Made by a program: the position numbers and the translations under genes. From contig VGBZ01000001.1 of assembly GCA_016870275.1 (NCBI GenBank), positions 1 through 64,000 of the forward strand: 64,000 nt of DNA. Reading direction: 5' to 3'. Within the stretch, counting starts at the first letter, position 1. Every line of letters starts with the position of its first letter. The notes below the pieces were generated by a model, which saw only the letters and a list, made by a program, of their open reading frames with translations, made no database searches and had not been told where the DNA came from. This DNA is from Actinomycetota bacterium. Its GTDB lineage: Bacteria > Actinomycetota > Acidimicrobiia > Acidimicrobiales > Microtrichaceae. Below, piece after piece: positions 39,730 to 54,338 of the stretch.

Positions 39730-40476
39730 TCACTTGCCGCCGATCAGACCCGTTGCTGCTGCGAGCGTGAGGAGTGCGGTGAGCACGAGCATCCACAACA
39801 CCAGCGTCCGGAACCGCTCCTCGCTGAAGCTCCGGTGCGCCCAGCCTCCGAGCACGGAACCGATCGGCCACGCCGGTAGCGCCAGGACCGAGGCGAGCAG
39901 CAGGGTGGTGTCGAGTCGGCCGGCCGCAACGAACAGGGTGATCGCCACCAACCCGGTGGAGGCGAAGAACACGACCAGAGTCGCCCGGAACGGGCCCTTA
40001 CCCAACGATCGGCCGTGCAGGTCCATGATCACCGGCGGGCCACTGACCCCGACAGAGGTGTTGAGGACCCCGCTGACGAAGCCTGCCGCCACGTCGACGC
40101 CCGGACGAGGGTCGACGATCACCCACCCCCGGGCGAGCACCGCGACGGACAACAGAACAGTGGCCGAGATGGCGATCTGCAGCGGCGCCGGGGGAACGGT
40201 GATGAGCACGAGGAGTCCCAGCGCCATCCCCGGGACGGATCCGAACACCAGACGCCGCACGACGGGGCCATCGCTGTCACGTCGGTGCTGGATCGCCACG
40301 GCACCGTTGGACAGCAGCCCGTAGACGGCGCTCAGCACGACAGCCTCGGACGGACCCACCGCCACTGCCATGAGCGGAACCGTGATCAGCGCAAAACCGA
40401 ACCCGACGAAGGAGTTGAGGAACGACCCGCACAGGAGCGCCACTGCCACGAGGGCGAGGGAGCCGGGCTCGATCAC
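39730..40476 (-). CDS. TauE/SafE family membrane transporter
   Basis: A 248-residue protein with about seven to eight hydrophobic segments of the TauE/SafE (DUF81) type. The N-terminal half has the repeat FLNSFVGFGFALITVPLM, and the second half has the related GFVSGVLNTSVGVSGPPVIM. The family exports or imports small organosulfur or carboxylate anions; the substrate is unknown. It follows gatB by 17 bases on the same strand, so it may belong to the gat operon. Confidence 0.88.
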   Translation of the reverse strand: MIEPGSLALVAVALLCGSFLNSFVGFGFALITVPLMAVAVGPSEAVVLSAVYGLLSNGAVAIQHRRDSDGPVVRRLVFGSVPGMALGLLVLITVPPAPLQIAISATVLLSVAVLARGWVIVDPRPGVDVAAGFVSGVLNTSVGVSGPPVIMDLHGRSLGKGPFRATLVVFFASTGLVAITLFVAAGRLDTTLLLASVLALPAWPIGSVLGGWAHRSFSEERFRTLVLWMLVLTALLTLAAATGLIGGK

Positions 40477-40493
40477 CTCCGGTCGATCGCCAG

Positions 40494-41911
40494 TCAGGCC
40501 GTGCGGCTGTTCAGCAGCGCAGTGACCGCCTTGCCGTCGGCCTTCCCACCAGTGGCCTTCATCACCTGACCGACGAAGAAGCCCGTGACCTTGACGTCAC
40601 CGTCGCAGAACCTCTGCCACTCGTCCGGATGGGCACTGATGAGGCCATCCACGATTCCCTCGAGCTCAGAGGTGTCCATGGCCTCGAAACCCTTGGCGGC
40701 AGCGATCGAGGCGGGATCGCCACCACGCTCGACCAACTCGGCGAGCACCGTCTTGGCCTGGGTTGCTGTGAGTGCCCCGTCGGTCTCCATGCGCACCAGC
40801 GATGCGAAGGCCGCCGGATCGAGGTCTCGAGCTCGTTCATCGGAGAGGTTGTGCTCGGCGTGGGTGACGACCCGTCCGGCATCGGCCCCGGCGTCGATCG
40901 CCGCGAGGCACAGGACATCGAGCCCACGGTCGACGATCAACGCAACGGCCTCGGTGGATCCGCCGACCCGCTCGGCGAGGCGGTGTCGCCGCTCAGCGGG
41001 AAGGAGCGGCAACTCCGCCCGGATGCGCTCCACCCACTCGGGATCAGGGTCGAGCTCGATCAGGTCGGGGTCGGGAAAGTAACGGTAGTCATCCGCCCCC
41101 TCCTTTGATCGGAGCGTGTGTGTCCGGCCGTCGTCCTCGTTCCAGTGTCGGGTCTGTTGCACCACCCGCTCCCCGGAGTCGATCAGGTCGACCTGACGGG
41201 CGGCCTCGTAGTCGATCGCCCGACCGAGACTGCGCAGGGAGTTGATGTTCTTGATCTCGCACCGGGTGCCGAACTCGGCCGCACCCCGCTCCCGGACCGA
41301 GACGTTGCAGTCGACACGGAGCGAGCCCTCCTCCATCTTGCCGTCTGAGGCTCCGACCGCAACGAGCACGGCCCGCAGCTCACTGACGTAGGCGCGGGCG
41401 TCCTCGGCGTTGCGCAGGTCGGGTCGCCCAACGATCTCGAGCAGCGGTACACCCGCCCGGTTGAGGTCGACGAGGGAGTACTGGGCGTCGTGGATCCGGC
41501 CACCGCCTCCGATGTGGGTCGACTTGCCGGTGTCCTCCTCGAGGTGCGCCCGCTCGACGCCGACGATCTTCCCCGACGGCAACTCGAGGAACCCGTCGGC
41601 GTTGATCGGGAGGTCGTACTGGGAGATCTGGTAGTTCTTCGGCTGGTCCGGATAGAAGTAGTTCTTGCGAGCGAAGACCGACCGCTGCACGGTGCAGTTC
41701 AGGGCGAGGCCCACCCGGATGGCGAGTTCGACGGCGTGGGAGTTCAGCACCGGGAGCGAACCGGGCAGACCGAGCGTGAGCGGATCGATGTGGGTGTTGG
41801 GCTCACCGCCGAACTCGGCGGTGGCCGCTGAGAAGAGCTTGGTGCGGGTGGCCAACTCGGCATGCACCTCGAGGCCGATCACCACCTCCCAGCGGTCGAG
41901 GTCGATGCTGC

Positions 41912-41915
<4 letters not shown>
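40494..41915 (-). CDS. gatB: Asp/Glu-tRNA amidotransferase subunit B
   Basis: Subunit that binds the mischarged tRNA and activates the amino acid in the GatCAB amidotransferase, 473 residues. The start is [21 protein letters not shown]. Visible motifs are [20 protein letters not shown] and [14 protein letters not shown], and a C-terminal YqeY-like domain ends in [23 protein letters not shown] 41915 overlaps the gatA stop by four bases. Confidence 0.97.
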
Positions 41916-43359
<1,444 letters not shown>

Positions 43360-43363
<4 letters not shown>

Positions 43364-43686
43364 GGTGCCTCCCCGAGGACGGGTGGGACGCAGAACATGC
43401 CGTCCTCGGCCGACGGGGCCTGACCGAGCACGGTGTCACGATCGAGCGGCGGAGCCGGCTCATCGGAGCGGAACACGTTCCGCAGCCGCACCGGATGCGC
43501 CATGGGCTCCACATCGGCGAGATCGAGTGCCTCGATGTCCTCGGCGTGGGCGAGTATGTCGGCGAGCTGGTGGGTGAACCGATCGAGCTCGCCCGGACCG
43601 AGTCGGAGCCGAGCGAGCGCTGCGACCTTGGCGACGTCCTCGGCGCTGATGCGCGCAACGGCCTGTGGGGTGGTCGGTTCGTCCAT
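43360..43686 (-). CDS. gatC: Asp/Glu-tRNA amidotransferase subunit C
   Basis: Small stabilising subunit of GatCAB, 108 residues from ATG 43686. Family motifs: [17 protein letters not shown] and the C-terminal [16 protein letters not shown]. It is somewhat longer at the N-terminus than average. It couples to gatA by a four-base overlap and lies 33 bases after the alpha/beta-hydrolase gene. Confidence 0.95.
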
Positions 43687-43719
43687 GGCCCGTGGATCGT
43701 ACTGCTGAACCGTCGGAGC

Positions 43720-44481
43720 TCAGCGAGCCGGTTGGCCCAGGCGCGCCACGAACTCGACAGAGCGCTCGATGATCATGTCGGCATCGAAGTCGAGCGTGGC
43801 CACGTGGTAGCTGCGATCACAACTCACTCGTTCGACCGGACCCGCCACGGCGGCGGCGAGGATGTCGCTGTCGGCCGGCGGGACCACGTGGTCCTCTGGG
43901 CTCGTGAACAACAACATCGGCGAGGTGATGCGACTGAGTTCACTCTCGACGACCTCGGCGGCGGCGAACAGCGTCAGCAACGGTGCGAGCGGCGTGTCGG
44001 CGTAGGACGACTCCACGATGCCGGGGCGGGCGATGTCCGAGCCGATCCCGGGCATGACGACCTCGCCGGCGTCGAGGAGTGCAGCCACGGCGTTGCGCAT
44101 GTCGTCCGACGGCGCAACGGCCGGGTTGATGCACACCAGGCCGGCGATCTCGGAGTGACGGGTGGCCAACCAACAGGCCAACGACCCACCCATGGACAGA
44201 CCGACCACCACGACGCGTTCACACCGACCAGCGAGGTCGTCGTAGGCCGACTCCGCGGCGCTGGACCAGTCGTCCCAGCCGGTGGTGAGCATGTCGTCGA
44301 TCGTCGTCCCGTGACCCGGCAGGCGGGGCAGCTCCACGGTGTAGTCGGCGTCAGCGAAGGCTTCGGCGAGGTCACGCATGGAACTTGGATTGCCAGTGAA
44401 ACCGTGGAGCACGAGCACACCCGTCGCTCCGCCGGCCGCCGAGAAGGGCTCGGCCCCGGGAATCACCTCTGCTGCACTCAC
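43720..44481 (-). CDS. Alpha/beta hydrolase (carboxylesterase/lipase-like)
   Basis: A 253-residue cytoplasmic hydrolase. The N-terminal VLVLHGFTGNPSSMRDLAE carries the oxyanion-hole HGF. The nucleophile is in VGLSMGGSLA, the acid in LFTSPEDHVVPP and the histidine in DRSYHVATLDFD. The set is typical of Est30-like carboxylesterases and monoacylglycerol lipases. It precedes gatC on the same strand and may share a transcript. The natural ester substrate is unknown. Confidence 0.9.
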   Translation of the reverse strand: MSAAEVIPGAEPFSAAGGATGVLVLHGFTGNPSSMRDLAEAFADADYTVELPRLPGHGTTIDDMLTTGWDDWSSAAESAYDDLAGRCERVVVVGLSMGGSLACWLATRHSEIAGLVCINPAVAPSDDMRNAVAALLDAGEVVMPGIGSDIARPGIVESSYADTPLAPLLTLFAAAEVVESELSRITSPMLLFTSPEDHVVPPADSDILAAAVAGPVERVSCDRSYHVATLDFDADMIIERSVEFVARLGQPAR

Positions 44482-44629
44482 TGCGTACCTCCGTCCGGAC
44501 GGGTCGGAGGATCACTCTACGAGGAACCCCCCGGAGCGGCGAGATCGACGCCCGGGCCACTATGGTGCGCCTCGGAACAGGGGCTCAGGTCGGTGCGGCC
44601 GGGGCGTGTCGAACAGATGGAGGACCCAA

Positions 44630-45046
44630 GTGGCGAAGTACCAGTTCCTGACCGAGGAGTGGGTCGATGCAGCCAAGCAGATCCGCGAGGAGATCGAAGG
44701 CGATGTCCCGGCTCCTCCACACGCTGTGCGACTCAACCTCGTAGCGACCGAGGTCCCCTTCGGTGAGGGCGAGGTCCAGGCGCACCTCGATACCTCCGGT
44801 GGCGAACTCCAGATGGACCTCGGCCACCTCGACGAAGCCGATCTGACCGTTTCGATCGACTATCCGACCCTCAAGGCGATCGTCGTGGACCAGAACCAGC
44901 AGGCCGGGATGCAGGCGTTCATGGCCGGCAAGATCAAGGTGCTGAGCGGCGACATCACCAAGTTGATGGCCATGCAGCAGTCCGGCGCCGCCGGTGGCGA
45001 ACTCCAGGCCGAGGTGGCCGCCAAGATCCAGGAGATCACCGAGTAG
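44630..45046 (+). CDS. SCP2 sterol-binding domain protein
   Basis: A 138-residue single-domain protein. Segments such as GGELQMDLGHLDEADLTVSI and QAGMQAFMAGKIKVLSGDITKLM are the typical core and C-terminal half of the SCP2 lipid-binding fold. GTG 44630 follows GGAGG by six bases. It could bind fatty acyl-CoA or other hydrophobic ligands in the cytoplasm. Divergent from the alpha/beta hydrolase. No partner is evident. Confidence 0.88.
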   Translation: MAKYQFLTEEWVDAAKQIREEIEGDVPAPPHAVRLNLVATEVPFGEGEVQAHLDTSGGELQMDLGHLDEADLTVSIDYPTLKAIVVDQNQQAGMQAFMAGKIKVLSGDITKLMAMQQSGAAGGELQAEVAAKIQEITE

Positions 45047-45089
45047 GCACGGCCTGCCGCACAGATCACTCCTAGATCAGCAGCGCCAG

Positions 45090-46195
45090 TCAAACAGCGC
45101 ATGCGCTGAGTGCAGCGCCGACGACGTACGCCACCGAGTACGACGAGTCCGGGCCGCCCACGCCGACGGCGACGACCTCCATGGACTCCATGACAGTCAC
45201 CCCAGGGTTGTCCCGACCTGCGCCACGAGCCACTGCGTCGCCCCGGCGATCCCGAGGTCGCCAAACGGCACGGAGTTGGCGACGCACGCCGTCAGACGGG
45301 GCGGCGCGGCTCCGATCCCGGCCCCGAGAGCGCCGGGGCCAACCCGATCACTGCCGTGCCCGGAACTTCGGCCACGAGGGCGAACACGACGAGTGAGAGC
45401 CTCAACGAGAGCTTGCCGACCACCGTGGTGGATCGCGCCGAGATCCGCGCCGCACTCCACCCGGCGAGCGGCCCGGTGATGGCGAAGGTGAGCGGACGTG
45501 GGATCATCATGAGCGCCACGGTGTCGGCTGAGAGCTCCGGACCTCAGCGAGCAGCTTCGGGGCGAGAGTGAACCCGTCCATGTAGCTGAACTGCACGAAG
45601 AACCCGCTCGCCACCGGCACCGAGAAGGCCGGGTTGGCGAACCAGTCGAGTTGAATGAGCGGGTGGGGGCCCGTCGCTCGATCCGGACGAAGATCAACAG
45701 CGCCGTCGGGACGAGCTGCCAGCAGCCCAGCGCCCAGGGATTGGTGAGACCCCAGGCCAAGGCCCGATCGATTCCGATCAACAGGCCGACGATCACCACG
45801 GCGAGTGCCGCCTGGCCCGGCACGTCGAAATGTACGTGCGCCAACCGTGGCGTCTCCGGCAACGCGAGGAACGACCAGACGGCGATCACTGCGAGGACCG
45901 GTGCCTGGAACCAGAAGATGGCCCGCCAACCGAACGCCCCGATGAGCGGCCCGCCGACCATGAGACCGCACACCGGCCCCGCGGCGACGACGATTGACCA
46001 GAACCCGAGCGCCCGGGCCCGGTCCTCGGCCGGGAACATGCGGTTGATGAGCGCCAGCGAGGACGGCCCCGTCGCCGCGCCGATCGTGGCGCCGAGCACC
46101 CGGAACGCGATGAGTGACGGACCCGACCATGCGAGTGCGGTCAGGACGACGAACGCCGTGGCCCCGAACATCCCGATCAGCACGACCCACCTCAC
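45090..46195 (-). pseudogene. Broken MFS (DHA2-type) drug-exporter gene
   Basis: Family-typical segments lie in sequence order but in different frames. N-terminal part: RWVVLIGMFGATAFVV to ALINRMFPAEDRARALGFW. Then PLIQLDWFANPAFSVPVA in a second frame, MIPRPLTFAITGPLAGW in a third, ANSVPFGDLGIAGATQ back in the first, and a final TMS-like YSVAYVVGAALSACAV in another. At least four frame changes occur, near 45665, 45515, 45310 and 45200. The first two membrane helices expected at the N-terminus were not found. The gene is therefore decayed and 5'-truncated rather than merely miscalled. Confidence 0.85.
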
Positions 46196-46539
46196 GAGCC
46201 ACGGCCGCATCGCCGGGTCGTCGGGGGCGATCGGGGGCGATCGGGGGCGAAGCGTCTCCCGCCGGCGCAGAGCGGCGCGGTCGAGGAGCAGCGACCACGG
46301 GACCACGGTCTCCTCGTCGACGCCGGGCGCATCGATCGCCACGGCCGTCAGTGGTTCGTCAGTCGGGTCCTGTCGGTCCGGTTGGGGCGGCCGCCGTGAG
46401 CGGCGGCTGGGGAACACCACGGACAGCAGACCACCCCAACCCGAGCGACTGTGGCAAAACGCTACGACCGAAGGCGGCCCGAGTGGTGGATCCCCGGCCA
46501 TGACCGGCACCGCTGGTGCCGCCGCAGCACAATGAAGAA
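46196..46539. other. Intergenic remnant without a recognised gene
   Basis: Upstream of the MFS relic no gene could be supported in any frame. The frame continuous with the relic is open but reads a low-complexity Arg/Pro-rich sequence without family features. The stretch contains the three-copy 10-base repeat (46221-46250). It probably includes eroded 5' sequence of the relic and the promoter of the gene at 46540. Confidence 0.5.
46221..46250. repeat. Three tandem copies of tcgggggcga
   Basis: Perfect 10-base direct repeats directly upstream of the MFS relic. They look like a slippage product. A 10-base unit shifts the frame with each copy gained or lost, so such expansion may have helped break the 5' end of that gene. 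Confidence 0.9.
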
Positions 46540-47025
46540 ATGAGTGAGACGTCGGACATCGAACAGGGGACCGTCACCGCTCCGGCGGAGCCACCGGTCG
46601 TCCCCAGGGCCCCCCTGGTGCAACGGGTACTCGTGGGGCTGCTGCTGCTCGGCGGTCTCGTCGGACTGGTGGCCACGTTCACCTTCGCCACCACCGGGAA
46701 CAGTTCCACCTCCAGCAATGCTCCCGACTTCGTCGAGCGCCTCGTTCCGGAGTCCGGGTCCGAGGTCCTGACGCAATCCGGGGTCGGGATCGACGTTGCC
46801 GCCGGCTACGACGGCTACCTGATCGTGAACGGCGTGGAGATCCGGACCGCCGAGGACGGCCTCAGCAAGGACCTCGGTTCGGGTCGGATCGACTTCACCC
46901 CTGGTCCGGACAAGCCGGTGTCGTCCCTGACCGACGGCCAGAACTGCGTGGTGGCGATCGTCTGGAAGCAGGCCGAGGGACCCGAGCGGTCCCAACCGGT
47001 CTCGTGGTGCTTCGACGCCACGTGA
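46540..47025 (+). CDS. Single-pass membrane protein of unknown function
   Basis: A 161-residue protein from ATG 46540 (MSETSDIEQGTVTAP). It has a short cytoplasmic part, one membrane helix (VLVGLLLLGGLVGLVATFTF) and an external domain of about 100 residues rich in beta-type sequence: GIDVAAGYDGYLIVNGVEI, GRIDFTPGPD and NCVVAIVWK. A Cys pair (QNCVV and SWCFDAT) may form a disulfide. No family recognised; base composition and codon use look like its neighbours. Confidence 0.75.
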   Translation: MSETSDIEQGTVTAPAEPPVVPRAPLVQRVLVGLLLLGGLVGLVATFTFATTGNSSTSSNAPDFVERLVPESGSEVLTQSGVGIDVAAGYDGYLIVNGVEIRTAEDGLSKDLGSGRIDFTPGPDKPVSSLTDGQNCVVAIVWKQAEGPERSQPVSWCFDAT

Positions 47026-47079
47026 GCATTCGCTCCGTCGGGTGACCAGGCCCGCTGGAGAGTCATCGACCGCAGCGGC

Positions 47080-50896
<3,817 letters not shown>

Positions 50897-50944
50897 CGAT
50901 TCCTTACTAGACCCGGCCGTGTCGGACGCGCAAATCTGTCGAGT

Positions 50945-51850
50945 GTGAGCGATGCAGCGACGACGACGACGAATCGTCGGACCGAGTGGCCGGTGTGGGT
51001 GTGGCGAGTGACCTGGGCGCTCCTGCCGGTCACGCTCGGCGAACTCCTCGCCGACTCGTTCGACTCGAGCGGCATCGGCAGGACGCTCGCCGTGGCGATC
51101 CTCTGGGCGGCGTGGGCCGTCGGCCTGGCGTGCACACTCACTCCCGATCCGAGGGCCCTGACCACCGGTCGCCTGCTCGCCCCGCTCCCCGTGGTGGCCG
51201 GGGCGATTGCCGCGAGCCTCAGCGAGCCGACCGCGTGGGGCTGGGCCGGGCTGGTGCTCGCTGCGGTCGTTCCCGTCGTGGCGATGAGCGCACCGGTTGG
51301 AGAGTGGGCGATCGACGGTGCGTCCTACGGCGACGAACACCGGTCGCCGCTGCGGTGCCCAGCGGTGTTGTTGTTCGGTCCGCTCGAGGTGACCTGGTTG
51401 ATCGGGGTCGCACCGATCGGTGGCGCAGTCGTCCTCCTCGCTGGAGAGCGCTGGGTCCCCGCTGCGGCGTTGGCCGTCCTCGGAGTTGCCACCGCAACGC
51501 TCGCATGGCGCTCGTTGCACCGGCTCGCGAGCAGGGCGTTGGTGTTCGTCCCGACCGGCATCACTCTCGTCGACGCCCTGGCGCTGTTCGAGCCGATCCC
51601 GCTCCCCCGCCGAGCGATCACCCGCCTGGGGCCGGCACCGGCTGACTCTGCGGCCCTCGATCTCACCGCCGGGGCGACCGGATTGATCCTCGAGGTCGCT
51701 CTCGATGAGGAACTCAGCGTCGTGCCGGCAGTGCGGCGGGGGGCCACGACCGAGGCGGTGGCGACCCGGGCGGTGTTGGTCGCTCCGACCAGGCCCGGGC
51801 GGTTCCTCGAGATCGCCGAGGACCGTCGGATCGCCGTCGGCCGAACCTGA
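50945..51850 (+). CDS. Hypothetical membrane protein
   Basis: A 301-residue protein. The N-terminal 200 residues have about six hydrophobic segments (for example WRVTWALLPVTLGELLA, GWAGLVLAAVVPVVAM and VTWLIGVAPIGGAVVLLAG). The C-terminal 100 residues are soluble (LVDALALFEPIPLPRRAITR and onward) with an acidic stretch. No family recognised. GTG 50945 is in the divergent gap with the MetE-like gene. In actinobacteria a short membrane protein near ligA is common, but no specific match can be claimed. Confidence 0.75.
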   Translation: MSDAATTTTNRRTEWPVWVWRVTWALLPVTLGELLADSFDSSGIGRTLAVAILWAAWAVGLACTLTPDPRALTTGRLLAPLPVVAGAIAASLSEPTAWGWAGLVLAAVVPVVAMSAPVGEWAIDGASYGDEHRSPLRCPAVLLFGPLEVTWLIGVAPIGGAVVLLAGERWVPAAALAVLGVATATLAWRSLHRLASRALVFVPTGITLVDALALFEPIPLPRRAITRLGPAPADSAALDLTAGATGLILEVALDEELSVVPAVRRGATTEAVATRAVLVAPTRPGRFLEIAEDRRIAVGRT

Positions 51851-51889
51851 ACCCGGGGCAGCGACGGGCCGTCGGGCGAGCGTCGAGTC

Positions 51890-52942
51890 TCAGGTCGAAC
51901 GCTCGGCGGTGCCACCGCCGAGCACGATGTCATCGCGGTAGACCACGACGCTCTGACCCGGCGCCACGAGCGGGCGGGACCGCACCCAACGAACAGTGGC
52001 CCTCCCGGCGTCGATGTCGACATCGGTGATGGTCGCCGGTTCAGCCGTACCGTGCGCCGAGGTCTGGACGCTCACCTCATCGCCTGGAACGGGCCCGTTC
52101 CACCTCACTCCCCGCAGATCGACCCGGGTCCGCTGCAGCCGCTCGGGCGGTCCGACGACCACCCGTCGGCCGGCAACGTCGACGTCGACGACGTAGCGGC
52201 GGTCACCGCCGCCGGCGAGCGACAGTCCCCGGCGCTGGCCGAGCGTCACGAGTTCGACTGCGTCGACCCGGCCAACCGGTGCGCCGTCGACGTCAACGAT
52301 CTCCCCCGGGTGCAGGTCGGTGCGCGGCGACAGGAACGCCTCCCGGCCCCCGGAGGCGGTGATGAAACAGGTGTCCTGACTGTCCGGCTTGTGTGCGGTT
52401 CGCAGGCCGAGTTCGCCGGCGCGCTCGCGGACCTGCGCCTTGGTGAGCCCGCCCACGGGGAACAGCACCCGGTCCGTGGCCGGAGCGACGAGTGGGTGCA
52501 GGACGTAGGACTGGTCCTTGGCCGTGTCAGTGGCCCGAGCGACGTGGCGGCGGCCATCGACGCTGACGATCCGTGCGTGGTGACCGGTGGCGAGCGCATC
52601 GAAGCCGAGCAGGTCGGCACGCTCGAGCAGTGCGTCGAACTTGAGGTGCCGGTTGCACTCCACGCACGGATTGGGGGTTCGCCCGGCGGCGTGGTCGGCG
52701 ACGTACGGCTCCACCACCTGTTGTTCGAACCGCTCGGCAAAGTCGAACACGTGGTGCTCGATACCGAGTTGCGCCGCCGCCCGACGAGCGTCCTCGACAT
52801 CCGACACCGAGCAGCAACCCTGATCCGACGGCCCGCCCCAGAGACGGAGCGTGACTGCCACCACCTCGTGCCCGTCCGCAACGAGCAGCGCAGCGGCCAC
52901 CGAGGAGTCCACCCCTCCGGAGAGCGCCACGAGGATCCGCAC
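51890..52942 (-). CDS. mnmA: tRNA-specific 2-thiouridylase
   Basis: Places sulfur on U34 of Lys, Glu and Gln tRNAs, taking it from a cysteine desulfurase relay, 350 residues. ATP-pyrophosphatase loop LVALSGGVDSSVAAAL; catalytic cysteines in NPCVECNRHLKF and DSQDTCFI; and the C-terminal beta-barrel domain. The GTG start lies six bases after the IscS-type stop, so desulfurase and thiolase are co-produced. Confidence 0.96.
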   Translation of the reverse strand: MRILVALSGGVDSSVAAALLVADGHEVVAVTLRLWGGPSDQGCCSVSDVEDARRAAAQLGIEHHVFDFAERFEQQVVEPYVADHAAGRTPNPCVECNRHLKFDALLERADLLGFDALATGHHARIVSVDGRRHVARATDTAKDQSYVLHPLVAPATDRVLFPVGGLTKAQVRERAGELGLRTAHKPDSQDTCFITASGGREAFLSPRTDLHPGEIVDVDGAPVGRVDAVELVTLGQRRGLSLAGGGDRRYVVDVDVAGRRVVVGPPERLQRTRVDLRGVRWNGPVPGDEVSVQTSAHGTAEPATITDVDIDAGRATVRWVRSRPLVAPGQSVVVYRDDIVLGGGTAERST

Positions 52943-52948
52943 GACGCC

Positions 52949-54277
52949 CTAGCTGTGACCGGCGCCCGACGCCACGGCCGTTCCGCCGGCAGTTGGCACA
53001 GCGGGGACTGACCCGTCAGGCGCAACGCCCGGAACGACAGGGTTGCTCCGATGTTGGCGCAGGCGGCCGATCACGGCCTGCAGCGCCGCCACGGCGTGAT
53101 CGACATCATCGGCGGTGGTCTCAGGTCCGAGCGTCAGTCGGAGCGCCGCACCCTCCACCCCAGCGCCCGCAGCTGCGATCGCCGACAGCACATGCGACGG
53201 GCGCAGCGCACCGGAGGAGCACGACGATGCAGACGAGGCGCGCACACCGGCAGCGTCGAGCAGAAACATCAGCGGCTCCGGGTCCACGTCGGCCACGAGC
53301 ACGTGGGCGAAGTTGGGGAGCACCTCGTCGGGGTCGTCGCCGCTCGGCGGCGGCCATCCGGTCGCACCGAGAGTCGAGCGAACGGCGAACGGCGCTGCGG
53401 TGATGCGGGAGAGCAGATCGTTGCGGAGACCCGCCACCCGTTCCGCAGTCGCTCGCCGGTCGGCGACCGTGACAGCGAGGGCAGCAGCGAGACCGACAGC
53501 ACCGGCGACGTCCACAGTGCCCGATCGACGGCCCCGCTCCTGGCCACCTCCGTGGAGCAGCGGTGCGATGTCGACCCGATCGCGCACGACCAGCACGCCT
53601 GACCCACGCGGTCCACCGAACTTGTGGGCCGAGATCGAGACCATGTCGGCTGCAGCGGCCCGCTCCCGGACGTCGAGCCACGGAGCCGCCTGCACGGCGT
53701 CGGTGTGCAGCGGGACGCCCGGGGCCACGTCGGCGAGCACATCGGCCACGGCGTCGAGATCGTTGATGGTGCCGAGCTCGTTGTTGGCGAGCATGACCGA
53801 CACCACCGACGGACCGGGACCCGTCTCCTCAGTCGCAGCGGTCCGCAACCAGGCGAGTCGGGTGCGGAGATCGTCGAGGTCGATGCGGCCGGCACGGTCG
53901 ACGCTGAGGACCGTGCCGCCGAGCACATCGACCGTGGCGAGCACAGCGTGGTGCTCGGTCGACGGGCAGATGGGAACACCGGATCGCGGCGGCAGGCCGC
54001 CCGAGACGGCGTGCACGTCAGCCTCGGTGCCGCCTGAGGTGAACACGACCTCCCCCGGCGCACAGCCGAGGTGCTCTGCCACCTGCTCGCGAGCTTCGTC
54101 GAGTGCCCTGACGGCGTCACGAGCGGTGGCGTGGGCGCCGCTCGGGTTGCCGTATCGGTCGGTGAGGAACGGTTCCATGGCGGCGTGCGCCTCCGGACGC
54201 AGGCGCGTCGTGGCGGCGTGATCGAGGTCGACGACCCGTTCGGATTCCGATCGCCGCTGGGCCGGGATCTCCACCAC
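52949..54277 (-). CDS. iscS: Cysteine desulfurase
   Basis: NifS/IscS-type PLP enzyme supplying sulfur from cysteine, 442 residues. Motifs: LDHAATTRLRPEAHAAM, the PLP lysine in SISAHKFGGPRG, and the persulfide cysteine in SSASSCSSGALRPSHVL. The final 35 residues are a Pro/Val/Ala-rich extension beyond the usual length. It immediately precedes mnmA, so its main job is probably tRNA thiolation, although a role in iron-sulfur assembly is also possible. The gene order is that of M. tuberculosis. Confidence 0.95.
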   Translation of the reverse strand: MVEIPAQRRSESERVVDLDHAATTRLRPEAHAAMEPFLTDRYGNPSGAHATARDAVRALDEAREQVAEHLGCAPGEVVFTSGGTEADVHAVSGGLPPRSGVPICPSTEHHAVLATVDVLGGTVLSVDRAGRIDLDDLRTRLAWLRTAATEETGPGPSVVSVMLANNELGTINDLDAVADVLADVAPGVPLHTDAVQAAPWLDVRERAAAADMVSISAHKFGGPRGSGVLVVRDRVDIAPLLHGGGQERGRRSGTVDVAGAVGLAAALAVTVADRRATAERVAGLRNDLLSRITAAPFAVRSTLGATGWPPPSGDDPDEVLPNFAHVLVADVDPEPLMFLLDAAGVRASSASSCSSGALRPSHVLSAIAAAGAGVEGAALRLTLGPETTADDVDHAVAALQAVIGRLRQHRSNPVVPGVAPDGSVPAVPTAGGTAVASGAGHS

Positions 54278-54338
54278 ACCACGCTACGCCACCCCCGAAA
54301 CCCCAACGACACCTCGGGCGAACCCGGGATCGGCCGGC

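Noticed and set aside
45096-45107. 12-base perfect palindrome AGCGCATGCGCT as an operator
   Set aside because: It lies in the last codons of the decayed MFS gene, with no promoter or start nearby; a GC-rich palindrome there is easily chance.
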